Assembly (NCBI GenBank): GCA_009731375.1
Contig: BJOX01000068.1
Span: 538,925-602,924, forward strand
Length of the DNA: 64,000 nt
Direction of reading: 5' to 3'
Source of the DNA: Paulinella micropora
Taxonomy: Eukaryota > Cercozoa > Imbricatea > Euglyphida
The position numbers were made by a program, and so were the translations under genes. The notes under the pieces were generated by a model. It had not been told where the DNA came from, ran no database searches, and saw nothing but the letters and a program-made list of their open reading frames with translations. How positions within the stretch are numbered: the stretch's first letter is position 1; every line of letters begins with the position of its first letter. Positions 47,234 through 56,921 of this stretch are shown piece by piece.

Positions 47234-48700
47234 ATGTCAACTCAACACGGAGGCGAACTAAACTTTTCTAGAACCGACTACATCAGTGCTTCGTATCGCT
47301 TGAATAAACTAACTCCGAGAGAAGGTGCGGGGGCTATTACTGTTACTACCGCAGGAGGACAAGAAAGCAACTTTGACCTTATCAGCAGGCCATTTAACTT
47401 AGCCCGCTCTGTCTTGAGTTTTACTTATGATCCTCCAGCAATTGCAGCGAACTATAACAAATGCTATATGGATTGTCTGGCTCCTATTAGACAAATTCAA
47501 CTTCAAACCCGTAGCGGTGTTTATCTGTGTGATGTAAATGAAGTGGGTAATTTTACAAAGATTATTTGGAAGGCTGAAACTTCTATGAAGGACTTTCTGA
47601 CACTTGAAAACCACGATAATGGAAGTGGTGCGGGATGTATGCTTCAAAAGTGTAATGCTGATAGTAAGATTAATATCTCAACTTCGCAAATAGTAAAGGA
47701 GACTTTTAGAACAACAATGACGGATGTAGGTGGAGATGTTGCCGTTAGGTTTAAGGCTATGTTTGGTGAGCCCGTTGTTAATGTCCGTCGCCATAATGAT
47801 ACCTGTATCGCGGATGGAAGTGGGCAACTCTCTGTCGTCAATGTCGCTTACAAGGAGCCTAAGTATTTCTCTGGCGGTTCTAGTACTTCTGCTGAGCCTT
47901 CTATCAGTGTTAAGATAAATCTGGGTATGCTTTACAATACTATTTTTGCTCTTGATAAGACTATTATGTTTCCAGAGATTTTGAATATGCGGATTGTGTG
48001 GCAACAGACCCCTAAAATTTATTATTACAATAACGACCCCTTATCAATTGCTGGCGGAGCGCTTGTTGCTGCCGCTGGTAATGTAAGGGTTGCTAATCTT
48101 AACTTGTTCCTTGCGGTAGAGACTAATCCCGATGTCATTCAATCAATTCAACAAAAGGTGGCGAGTGCTGAAGGTATGAGTTTTAATCTTGATTATCCTT
48201 ATGTTTATAAAAATTCCATCGCTCAATCCACTACACAAAATATAATTCTCCGCTTTGATAGGGGACATGGTAAAAGGTTGAAGAAAATTTATCACACACT
48301 CTTTCACAACACAGAAAACAAGAATACTGCTTATGATATTGATAACAGAGCAAACGCTAAGACTACCAGTTTTCACACCACACTTGACGGGGCACGACTT
48401 CAGGAATTTGAAATATTTCCCGCTAGTTTTGAAGATTATATGTGCTTGAAACCTAAGCTTGAAGGTTCTGTTTTGATGAATTCAAACGTGTATCAATACA
48501 ACTGGTTCTGGGTTGATACTTGGGATAATACCCGCCCGCTGTGGAGCAAAGACCAAAATGAAGTTAGCGGGCTTGACCTTTCCAATGAGAGACGATGGGA
48601 GTTCATTAGGACTACACAGAATAATGCTCATCAGCACATAAGCGTAGCAATCACTCAGCGGGAGGTTCAGGTTGGGTCAAATATAATTTCTATTTCATAA
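47234..48700 (+). CDS. MCP: Major capsid protein (outer), intact
   Basis: 488 residues, MSTQHGGELNFSRTDYISAS. Full-length, with no internal stop, unlike the inner copy. Regions around RDFARSVLSFTY-like SRPFNLARSVLSFTY and KIYYYNNDP are shared; the variable stretch at 47650-47880 differs strongly from the inner copy, pointing to a surface loop. Double jelly-roll identity is inferred from size and synteny. Confidence 0.7.
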   Translation: MSTQHGGELNFSRTDYISASYRLNKLTPREGAGAITVTTAGGQESNFDLISRPFNLARSVLSFTYDPPAIAANYNKCYMDCLAPIRQIQLQTRSGVYLCDVNEVGNFTKIIWKAETSMKDFLTLENHDNGSGAGCMLQKCNADSKINISTSQIVKETFRTTMTDVGGDVAVRFKAMFGEPVVNVRRHNDTCIADGSGQLSVVNVAYKEPKYFSGGSSTSAEPSISVKINLGMLYNTIFALDKTIMFPEILNMRIVWQQTPKIYYYNNDPLSIAGGALVAAAGNVRVANLNLFLAVETNPDVIQSIQQKVASAEGMSFNLDYPYVYKNSIAQSTTQNIILRFDRGHGKRLKKIYHTLFHNTENKNTAYDIDNRANAKTTSFHTTLDGARLQEFEIFPASFEDYMCLKPKLEGSVLMNSNVYQYNWFWVDTWDNTRPLWSKDQNEVSGLDLSNERRWEFIRTTQNNAHQHISVAITQREVQVGSNIISIS

Positions 48701-48827
48701 ACACAATTCAGCCAAAACAAAAATTTTAAAAAAATTTAGATTTATTATTTTTTTTGTTTATATACAAACAAATTGAAAATTTGTGTTATATAGCAAAATC
48801 GCGAGCGATTTTTTATATAAACAAACA

Positions 48828-49001
48828 ATGAAAATTCACCAGAGAAACTTAATCGCAGAAAATCCTGACGGAGAATTTATAAATGTCAGTGTTGGATATG
48901 ATGGTAATATTGAAACAAATGATTCAAAAACCGCTTTTGGCGAAGCAGTAGTAGGTCAATTAACACCAGTATTACAAGAAATCTTTCCATATACCATTAA
49001 G
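48828..49001 (+). pseudogene. Second fibre, 5' fragment (outer)
   Basis: MKIHQRNLIAENPDGEFINV to EIFPYTI matches the first 58 codons of the inner gene 29518-30756, then identity stops abruptly at about 49001 where unrelated host-like sequence begins. This is the right-hand breakpoint of the outer element. A hairpin (aaaatcgc/gcgatttt) lies upstream at 48796-48814. Confidence 0.8.
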
Positions 49002-49194
49002 GAGGCACTGCAGAACAGTAAAGTGCAAAGCATTCCTGGCTATCAGACTAAGGCCTCGGGGCTGGCATGGGTATTGCGTCCCGCGAGGGGACGCAAGTGA
49101 CCCTTCCCTCTCCCCGCTAGGACGATTGAATCGTCAGGTCCGTCATCAACCGCGCAGTGCAGCAACGCAAAAGCAAAAGTGCAAGAGAGAGAGA

Positions 49195-49228
<34 letters not shown>

Positions 49229-49326
49229 CCTGACTTTCCAGTCAATCAGTGGCAATTTCGAAGGGAGCGGGACTTAAAGGTTGCAGTCCCGTCCTCTTCG
49301 AAACTGTCAGTAACGACAGAGAGAGA

Positions 49327-49379
<53 letters not shown>

Positions 49380-50470
49380 AAGAAAGAGAGAGAGAGAGAG
49401 AGAGTACCTAGTTTTTGCCTGCCAAGTTCATGCCTCAAGCAGACACAGACATTCTGCAAGCAAAACAAACAAAGACTTATCATTGCCATGATCAAACATT
49501 GCAAACATACACACACAGTCGTGGAGAAAAGAACCTTGTGCAGCAGTAGGCAGGGGAGACCAAACTTGGTCGGCAACTTCGTTAGTTGCCGACCTAGTTC
49601 TTACTGTGCACACACGCAAGCAAAAGCACGGCGAGAAAATCAGTGCAAATAAGAGCCAACATGAANNNNNNNNNNGCACACACGCAAGCAAAAGCACGGC
49701 GAAAAAATCAGTGCAAATAAGAGCCAACATGAAATGAGTCAAGTTTCTTACCTTGGTTCAAGTGAAAAAGCAAGGAGACTTACAGCAAAGCACTACGTCC
49801 AAAACGGCTGGGCAACTAGGTTTGCCGACCGACTTCTGAAAGCAAGCACAGACGTCTGAAAACGTACCGTTTTTCGCAACAAAAAAAAATAGCATCATGG
49901 AGAACACATGCTACAGGCCAAGTTTGCAAAAAATCTTTCCAAGAGAGCACTTAGTTTTAACGCATTGTCAAAAACACCATGACCCCTCCCAACCCCAAAA
50001 ATTTGCCCAAAAAGGTTCGAAAAAGTGGAGCCGACACAAGAAAAAGGGCAACACTGGGGCGTTGCAGTGACCAGGCCACACTTTTTCGGCAATAACGGCA
50101 GATTTTTTGGCAAACCTTTTGCACAACTGACCCCTTCGAAAATCCTCCCAGTTTTGAAGGACCAAAGCTCCAGTATGGCTTTGAAGGTACATTCTCCTTC
50201 ATAATCAAGTTACCCTCAGTGCTCATGTTGATGTTGTTGTAACACTGCAGGTCTCTGCTCTTTTGGGGTGGCGCAGGAATGCGGAGGGCATCATCTTCGT
50301 TGAGGTCAACACCTAGGACAACTGGATTGAGTGGGGCAGGGTGGGTGCAGACCGTAAGTTTACTTGGACTGCGGATGTGGACCGAGACCCTTATGACGAG
50401 GCGAAAGCCCCGTTGTGGAATTGGCCGGCTGAAGCGCAGTGGTGCAATGAGATAGTTTACAGTTCGGTAC
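49002..50470. other. Host-like flank with hairpins, (GA)n and a 10-N gap
   Basis: Contains hairpins ttgcgtccc/gggacgcaa (49074-49096), a longer one at 49256-49302 (gcgggact/agtcccg with flanking ttcgaa) and one at 49566-49597 (ggtcggcaact/agttgccgacc), GA arrays (49180-49228, 49317-49403), and an N gap (49666-49675) whose flanks repeat 58 bp. A minus-strand open frame at 49957-50472 includes VLGVDLNEDDALRIPAPP and might be an exon, but I cannot support a gene. Confidence 0.5.
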
Positions 50471-50556
50471 AAGAACTACAAGCCACTTGAGGGGGTGGAA
50501 TGGCCAGAGGGGGGAAGCTTGGGTAAGAGGATGAGAAACCCCCCCAAGCAAGCTGT

Positions 50557-52693
50557 GTGCACAGAGGAGAAGAAAAAAAGAAAGAGAAAGAAAAAAAGAA
50601 GAAGGAAGACGAGGCAGAGAAAGAGAAAGACAAGCCAGAGGGAGAGAAAGGCAAGCCAGAGGGAGAGAAAGACAAGCCAGAGACAGAGAAAGACAAGACA
50701 GAGACGAGCAAAGATAAGACAGAGAAGAAAGACAAGAAGAAAACTCAAAAGAAAAGAAAACAAGAGCAAGACGAACAACAAGGCAGCAAGAAAAAGCAGA
50801 AAAAGCAGAAAGTGCCGAGACAGAAAGAGTTGACTGAAGAAGAAAAAAAGCAGAGAGATGACGAACTGAGAAAGATACAAGAAGACACACAAAGAAAAGC
50901 AGAAGAGCAAGAGCGCAAACAGATTGAAAAGCAAAAGAAAGAGAAAGAGATGAAAGACCAAAAGGACAGAGAGGAGAAAGACAGACAAGACAGAGAACAG
51001 AAAGACAGAGAGGAAAAAGACAGACAAGAGAGAGAACGACAGACACAAGAGAGAGAAGCCGCGCTACGCGAGTTGAACAAAGAGAAGCCACCACCAAAGA
51101 ATGAAGATGAGGCAGAGAAACCAAAAGAGAGCCCGAAAGAACAGCCAGAGAAAAAGACAGACACACCAGAGAAAGAAGAGCCAGAGAAAAAGACAGACAC
51201 ACCAGAGAAAGAAGAGCCAGAGGAAAAGACAGAAGAAGTAGAAGAAGCAAGTAAGAAAGAAAGTGACCACACGCTCCCCGCCGATGGAATGTACTGCTTT
51301 GAGTCGCGCATGTATAAGTTCCCAGACGCAAAAATGGCGGTCGCGACCGTCCTGCATTTTCGCAATCCCACCACTGGGAGCCGGGAGCAATACGCAGTGT
51401 TAGAGTCCCTTGTTCCGCGCAATCTGAAAAATTTGGTTTTAAAGCCAAAGGTGAAGCTTGGAAGCCGTGAGCAAGAGTCTTTCTTTGCAATAGGGTAACT
51501 GAGTTGCTAATTTTTGCGCGCCTTGCAAATTAACATTGCTGCCTGCAGACCCGGGTGCAAGCTGACCAAACAATTCCTGAAAAAAGGTTCGAATAACATC
51601 ACTGACATTACAAAGACAGTGTTGATTCAACGAGTGGTGCGTGATCCAGACACAGGCGATGTGTTCACCCAGTNNNNNNNNNNGACAGGCGAGGTGTTCA
51701 CCCAGTACCAAATCGCGTCACTTAACGTTATCGATCCTGACTTGTCCAAACAACTAGGCAAGAGTCAGATGCCTGAGCAAAAGTGGAACAAAGAGATTCA
51801 GGCTGATCTACAGCGCATGGCTGATCCGAACACTCTAACCGAGCTGCTGCCCGTAGTTTGCGACTTTGTGTGGCTGAACGATCAACCTCAATCTGCAGAG
51901 TCGTGGGAAAATGGTCGCCCGCGCAGAGCGTGCACAAAGTCTGAGCCCAAGGTGGACGAAGTCGAACTCGCTTTAATCGAAGCCCCCCCATCGCTTCCCC
52001 TCAAAAAGGTGTCTAAACGCAGAAAGTCACGCAAGAAACCACTGGCACAGGACACTAAAGGCGAGGTTCAACCCACGATTAGCGGCGCCCGAGGGTAAAG
52101 GTAAAAGTATTCCGTCAGAGCCCGAGCTTACCTCGCCAAACAGCCTCGCACCCAACATAGACGTTGCTGCGATCGTGAACAGCGCTGTTACCTCTGCCTT
52201 GAAAGCAAATGCTGCGGCCACACAGGCAGGCAACAATCAACTGGCTCATGTCCTAGATAAAATTTCCGCTGAAATGATCTCACTTCGTACAGAGATGAAG
52301 TCCAAGTCGCAGACTGGTAATATTAACACCAATACCAGTACTAAATCGCAGCAGAACAATCCACGCAAACCACAGCCTGCCAGCCCAGTAGTTCAAGAGC
52401 TAGATGAGAACGGTGGAGGGGATAATAGTAACTGGCAAATTGAGCCTTTTCAGCAGCTTACTTTGTCGCAGACAAACAAGCCACCATTTCAATCGCCCGC
52501 GGCCGCTCGTCAACAATCCTCTTTCATGAATTATAATTTTATTCAAGAGCAGCGACGCATTGACCAGGAACATCACATGAGGCAGGAACAGCTCAGGCAA
52601 CAACACTTTTCAGCAACTTTTACGGGTGGTAGTATTATTATTATTTTCGTAAGTCATATTATTATTTTCGTAAGTCATATAAGTAAAGTTTAG
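50557..52693 (+). CDS. Lys/Glu-rich multi-exon host gene, unknown
   Basis: The N-terminal 230 residues are K/E/D/R repeats (DKPEGEK, DREEKDRQ, KKTDTPEKEEPE). A globular part follows: DGMYCFESRMYKFPDAKMA and PKVKLGSREQESFFAIG. A 52-bp intron is likely: donor GTAACT at 51498, acceptor CTGCAG ending at about 51549. Joining gives FFAIG-PGCKLTKQF in frame. The frame then crosses a 10-N gap with repeated flanks (51674-51683) and runs to 52098; a shift near 52075 leads into GKGKSIPSEPE and NSAVTSALKANAAATQ to about 52690. A possible last exon at 52789 has LGLLTREQIRSDIQAVAADQ. The true start is unclear: a donor-like GGTAAGAGG lies at 50522. Unrecognised family. Confidence 0.45.
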
Positions 52694-53131
52694 AATTATT
52701 GATATTATTACTTTCTGTTTATCAACCAATTAGTATTTGTATGTAACTGCTTTAAATCATCATCCCTATTATACTCTCTATAACTTTAGTATTCTTGGCT
52801 TGCTAACGCGTGAGCAAATACGCAGTGATATACAAGCTGTGGCTGCTGACCAAGCAACAATGACATCTCTGCGTTTTTGTTTACTCGTAAACTCAAACTG
52901 GTATCAGTCCTTGCGTAAATTTAAACAGTCCTTGCGTAAATTCAAATACGTATATTAAACAGTCCTTGCGTCAATTCAAACTGTTATCCGTAAGTAACAC
53001 CGGTAAAGTTAAGTGACTATGATAAATCAATTATTAATATTCAAAATTAAATGAAATTTAGCTTTTCCTTGATTATTTAAATGAATTAGGAAGTAAACGC
53101 TGCAGGATTTATTTTGTTTCGGTCAATTATG

Positions 53132-53465
53132 AGTGGCAAGTGTCACTAATTTTCAAGTCACTGGTGCCACCCGCACAATTGTGCTGTATGATGTAATTCA
53201 ATTTAAATTTGATTTTTTATTCATTTATGATGTAATTCAACTTGAGGAGTTGAAATCACAGTAAAAATCTAGCAAAAAAAGTGGTAAATAAGTGGCAAAA
53301 AAATGGCAAGTATCACTAATTGTCAAGTCACTGATGCCACCCGCACAATTGTGCTGTATGATGTAATTCAATTTAAATTTGATTTTTTTTATTAAATTAT
53401 GATGTAATTCAACTTGAGGAGTTGAAATCACAGTAAAAATTTAGCAAAAAGTGGCAAATAAGTGG
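53132..53465. repeat. Two tandem copies of a 170-bp unit
   Basis: 53132-53301 and 53302-53465 are about 90 percent identical; each has agtcactggtgccacccgc, two gatgtaattcaa sites and gttgaaatcacagtaaaaa. Short gtggcaaataa repeats follow. Just before, cagtccttgcgtaaattcaaa is repeated (52914-52980). No gene. Confidence 0.75.
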
Positions 53466-53695
53466 CAAATAAGCAGTAAAAATATTTGCCACTTTTTTGC
53501 CACTTTTTGCTGCTCTAGTGATTATGGCAACTTGAAAAAACATTCAAAATTGATTTTTATTGCTCAGATATGCTGTTTTAACATAAATAATCAAAATAAG
53601 CATGTAAAACTTACCGAAATTTGCCACTAGATTTTTAGTAGTTGCCGTGGCAAAAGGTGGCAAAAGGGACAAGTCCTTTTAGCCGGAGTGGATGT

Positions 53696-53808
53696 TTTAT
53701 TAAATTGCCTTCCCTTACTTGGGTTACTGTATTAGAGACACAGGACCGGTGGACTCCGAGAGGAGTCGGTAAAGGCCTCTCAAAACGAGCATGCTGAGTT
53801 GCTCAAAG
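53696..53808 (+). repeat. Truncated 5' LTR
   Basis: tttattaaattgcc through gttgctcaaag matches 61063-61170 apart from an 8-bp difference and a few substitutions. Sequence left of 53696 is unrelated to the 3' LTR. Confidence 0.7.
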
Positions 53809-53819
53809 GTTATGAGCCT
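53809..53819 (+). promoter_or_regulatory. Candidate primer-binding site
   Basis: ggttatgagcc directly after the LTR is complementary to GGCTCATAACC, the anticodon stem-loop of Met tRNAs (CAT anticodon). Several copia-like elements prime from a cut initiator Met tRNA in this way. The gag ATG at 53812 lies inside the site. Confidence 0.45.
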
Positions 53820-55289
53820 TGAGGCCGATAAGGGAGTCAGCTTCTCACTGAAGCAGACGTTGAGTGCAATACCCATCTTAGAGGGAAACAATAGAGGTTA
53901 CTCTGACTTTAGGTACAAGCTAGAGAACTACGCTGAAGGCATTAGTGCCTGGCACGGGGAATGTGTGAAGCTAGCCTTCGCCAACCCCGCAAGAGCAAAG
54001 GCTAAGTACCCCTGTGACCACGCTGAGGCGATGGATCTAGAGGAGAGGGATTTGCCAGAGGAGCCGGAGTCGGAGGACACCCCGGACACAGAGTCAGAGA
54101 CAGAGTCAGAGGCAGACACACCGACAGAAGAACAGAAGAAAAGACAGGGTAGTACTTTAATCCACAAAGTTAGGCCACGCACGAGAGTTGCAATAGAGAA
54201 GCCTAAAGACTGGGACAAGATGGATAAGGAGAAGAAGACGAAGTGGAGAGAGAAACACGCGAAAAAGTTGAAGAGAGAACAACGAAGACAGTCAAAGAAA
54301 GCATACTCCATAAGAGTGAAAGCAATACAGAAGAAGAAGAAGTATTACGAAAGAATGCGCGCTTTGCAGCTTGTGCTTTCTGTTGCCTTTTCACACACCC
54401 TTGTTGTCCAGTACCTAAGAACTAAGACTCCCAATGGCCCGATAGAGACGATAGAGTTAATCAGGGCCAAGTTTGGTTCGGTGGGAGGTGTACACAAACA
54501 TCTCAACGCGGAGAAGTTTGAGCACATCTACCCAAAACCAGGGACTAACGTAGACACCTGGTTAAGCTAATACCTCGCCTTCAAAAGCGAGGTAGAGAGC
54601 TTACGAACTCATCCGTTTGAAGAAGAAGAGTTAACTCGTAAACTGCTACAAAGGCTAAACACCCTGCTTTTGGCAGCGAGTACGAAGCTAACTACTTCAA
54701 TCTTCCAGCCAACCTAAGACCTAAGCATGACGATCTAGTTGAGAGTGCGAGGGATACGTGGGCGATTTGGAAGAAAGGCAAGGGGCGTAGGGAGGAGAGC
54801 AGAGAGGACGACGAGAATAGGAGACGTAGGAAGCAGAAAGGACAAGAGACAAACCTCATGATGGATGATAAGGATGACGAAAAAGGGGGTGGGGGTAAGA
54901 AAGGTAAGTTGAAGAAGAAGAAAGAATGGTGGCTAAAAGTCACCTGCTATGCATGCGAGAAGGTAGGGCATACACTCAAGTATTGCCCAAAACTTAAGAA
55001 GAAGCCCCATAAGCAGGAAGAAGAAGAGAAAACTCCCATTGGCAAAGGCAAAAACAAGAAGGGCCTAAACAAAGGCAAAGGGAAAACAGACATAGCTCTT
55101 TTAAGGGAGGAGGAGAGGGAGGATAACGAAGAACAGGGAGGGGGGCAAGAGAGCGACAGCGATGCGCTGCTCGTTTTTATGGGGGGTGATAAACCCGACG
55201 ACCCTGGGGAGGTAACCCCTGACGACAATGGTGGGGGGAGAGCGAGCGAAGTTCAGGGTGATCCCATGAGTGACTCTGAACGAGGCTAG
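53812..55289 (+). CDS. gag: gag polyprotein (copia), one stop and one shift
   Basis: MSLEADKGVSFSLKQTLSAI at 53812 (an in-frame ATG also at 53791). FEGNNRGYSDFRYKLENY-type core (PILEGNNRGYSDFRYKLENY), acidic and basic low-complexity middle, a TAA at about 54568 with the same frame still open after it, and a one-base shift near 54661. The zinc knuckle CYACEKVGHTLKYC (CX2CX4HX4C) lies at about 54944-54985, followed by a K/E-rich tail. It forms the nucleoprotein shell of the retrotransposon. Confidence 0.75.
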
Positions 55290-56856
55290 TCCTAGCTTAG
55301 GGAGTCCCTTAGCGAAAGCTAGTCGGGTTGAGGATTCGTCCCAACCTATCATCTCGCCTGACTTCAGTCGTCAGCTACCACGGGCCACCCCTGCAACAAT
55401 TCCCTCAGAGTCTGAGGAGAACAAAACCCCCCTGCCCAAACATAATCAACCCCTTCTGATTGTAACTAGCTATAGTCGTTCCCAACCAAGGTCCACCAAA
55501 TGCCTAGGGAAAAACAACAGAAACAAACCCTGCAACATTTCCTTAGAGAAAGAGCAAAAGGGGATTAACGCCTCGCATGCACAGCGGTTGATTTTTGGTT
55601 GTTATTGTGGCTATCATGCCAAGGAACAGGACGATGAGTTTCCTTGGATTGACTTATCTGTCGACCCCACAATTCGCCCCCTCAAGTCCCCTTATTACCC
55701 GGATGAGCTAGGTTTGTTAGCTGCAGCTGAAGAGATAGGAGAGAATGAGATTGCACGCGCATGCCACCTCACAATTCCAATAATAAAGCAGAGACTGCAG
55801 AGAGAGAGGGAAAGTGGGGCGAGAGGGAAGAGCAGTAGGGCAGGAGTGAAGGGGAGTGGCAAGAGAGACAGTACACCACAACCACAACCCACGCCTACCT
55901 TATCTGTCCACTACCGCACAACATCACAAGACACACTCCCCACCTCAACCCTAAACCAGGATACACGGAATGAATGTGGGAGACCACCTGGTCTACCCAG
56001 TGCTGTTACAGGAGGCGAGGAGGGCAAGGAAGAGGCAATGGCGGTGGGAATGGAAACAACGCCACCACAACCAGGTCCCACACTCCAAGCACCAGCACGA
56101 ACACCTCCCATCATCACATTCAAAGACATTGCACAGATTGCACAACAACTTACAACCACATGCATAAGAGAGAGCGATGGGAGGGTAAAGAGAGTAAGTG
56201 AGGGTGAGCTTGTGGAAGACGAGTTTTTGACGGACGTGGTGAGGGCGATAGAGAGGGTGTACATCTCACACGCATCCCGCACCACCATCACACCACCAGG
56301 GGGACCACGAACATCACCCACCACATCTCAATCATCCACACCCACTAAGCCCACCACCACTAATTACACATTAGTATTAGACGGAGAGGAAGGGAGAAAT
56401 AGGAAGAACACAATAGTGCAGGATAGCGGGTCCTCTAGGGACATAGCTTGTAATCCGGAAATGCTTCATGACGTCAAGTCTGTTGCTCCCATAAGCTTAG
56501 TTACCGGAAACGGAGAGTGTCAGATAGATAGACAGGGTATAGCCAGGGTCACTCGCATTGACGGACACGGTAAGCCAGTAACGGTGTCGAGACCCATGTT
56601 GCTCGACACCAGGCTACCTGTCAATATTGCGTCGACCGGTCGGATGGACCATGTCCACCACAGGGCAATCCTCCACCAGAATGGACAGCTAGTCATATTG
56701 AAAGACCCCATACATGTAGATGAGAGTAGTGTGTTAGTGAGGGGGAGACTTATGTCCACTCTCTTGTACAGGTGGGATGACGAGTTTGATAGTCCTCTGG
56801 ACATCAATACGCGTTACGAACCGGTGGCGAGAGAAAAGAGAGAAAAGAGGGGGTAG
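55270..56856 (+). CDS. Protease-containing region of copia pol
   Basis: A 528-residue frame overlapping the gag end. The C-terminal third has IVQDSGSSRDIACNPEML, the Asp-Ser-Gly active site of the retropepsin-like protease, followed by SLVTGNGECQIDRQGIARV and VNIASTGRM typical of copia proteases. The first 370 residues are Pro/Thr-rich with basic helices and are not recognised. Ends at TAG, 65 bp before the next ATG; gag-to-pol expression may use the overlap at 55270-55289. Confidence 0.7.
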   Translation: MTLNEASPSLGSPLAKASRVEDSSQPIISPDFSRQLPRATPATIPSESEENKTPLPKHNQPLLIVTSYSRSQPRSTKCLGKNNRNKPCNISLEKEQKGINASHAQRLIFGCYCGYHAKEQDDEFPWIDLSVDPTIRPLKSPYYPDELGLLAAAEEIGENEIARACHLTIPIIKQRLQRERESGARGKSSRAGVKGSGKRDSTPQPQPTPTLSVHYRTTSQDTLPTSTLNQDTRNECGRPPGLPSAVTGGEEGKEEAMAVGMETTPPQPGPTLQAPARTPPIITFKDIAQIAQQLTTTCIRESDGRVKRVSEGELVEDEFLTDVVRAIERVYISHASRTTITPPGGPRTSPTTSQSSTPTKPTTTNYTLVLDGEEGRNRKNTIVQDSGSSRDIACNPEMLHDVKSVAPISLVTGNGECQIDRQGIARVTRIDGHGKPVTVSRPMLLDTRLPVNIASTGRMDHVHHRAILHQNGQLVILKDPIHVDESSVLVRGRLMSTLLYRWDDEFDSPLDINTRYEPVAREKREKRG

Positions 56857-56921
56857 GAGGGGAGGGAAGCCCCAAAAAGGAGAGAGGAGAGATTAGACAG
56901 AACGAGGGCAAAACGGGGGAA

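Larger units (their letters stand above)
12718..49001. mobile_element. Outer Polinton-like virus element, interrupted and truncated
   Basis: Consists of a left piece (about 12718-13299) and a right piece (36350-49001) separated by the inner element. Gene order on the right: integrase (-), adenine methylase (+), acidic protein (-), S74 fibre, membrane protein, Cys-rich protein (-), small structural protein, ATPase, Gly-Gly basic protein, coiled-coil protein, PQ-rich protein, protease, penton-like, major capsid protein, start of second fibre. Homology ends inside the second fibre at about 49001, so polymerase and right terminus are missing. No outer terminal inverted repeat was found; the left limit is approximate. 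Confidence 0.75.

Noticed and set aside
50360-51490. 376-codon Leu/Ser/Phe-rich minus-strand frame
   Set aside because: Antisense shadow of the Lys/Glu-rich gene; hydrophobic only because AAG/GAG reads as CTT/CTC.
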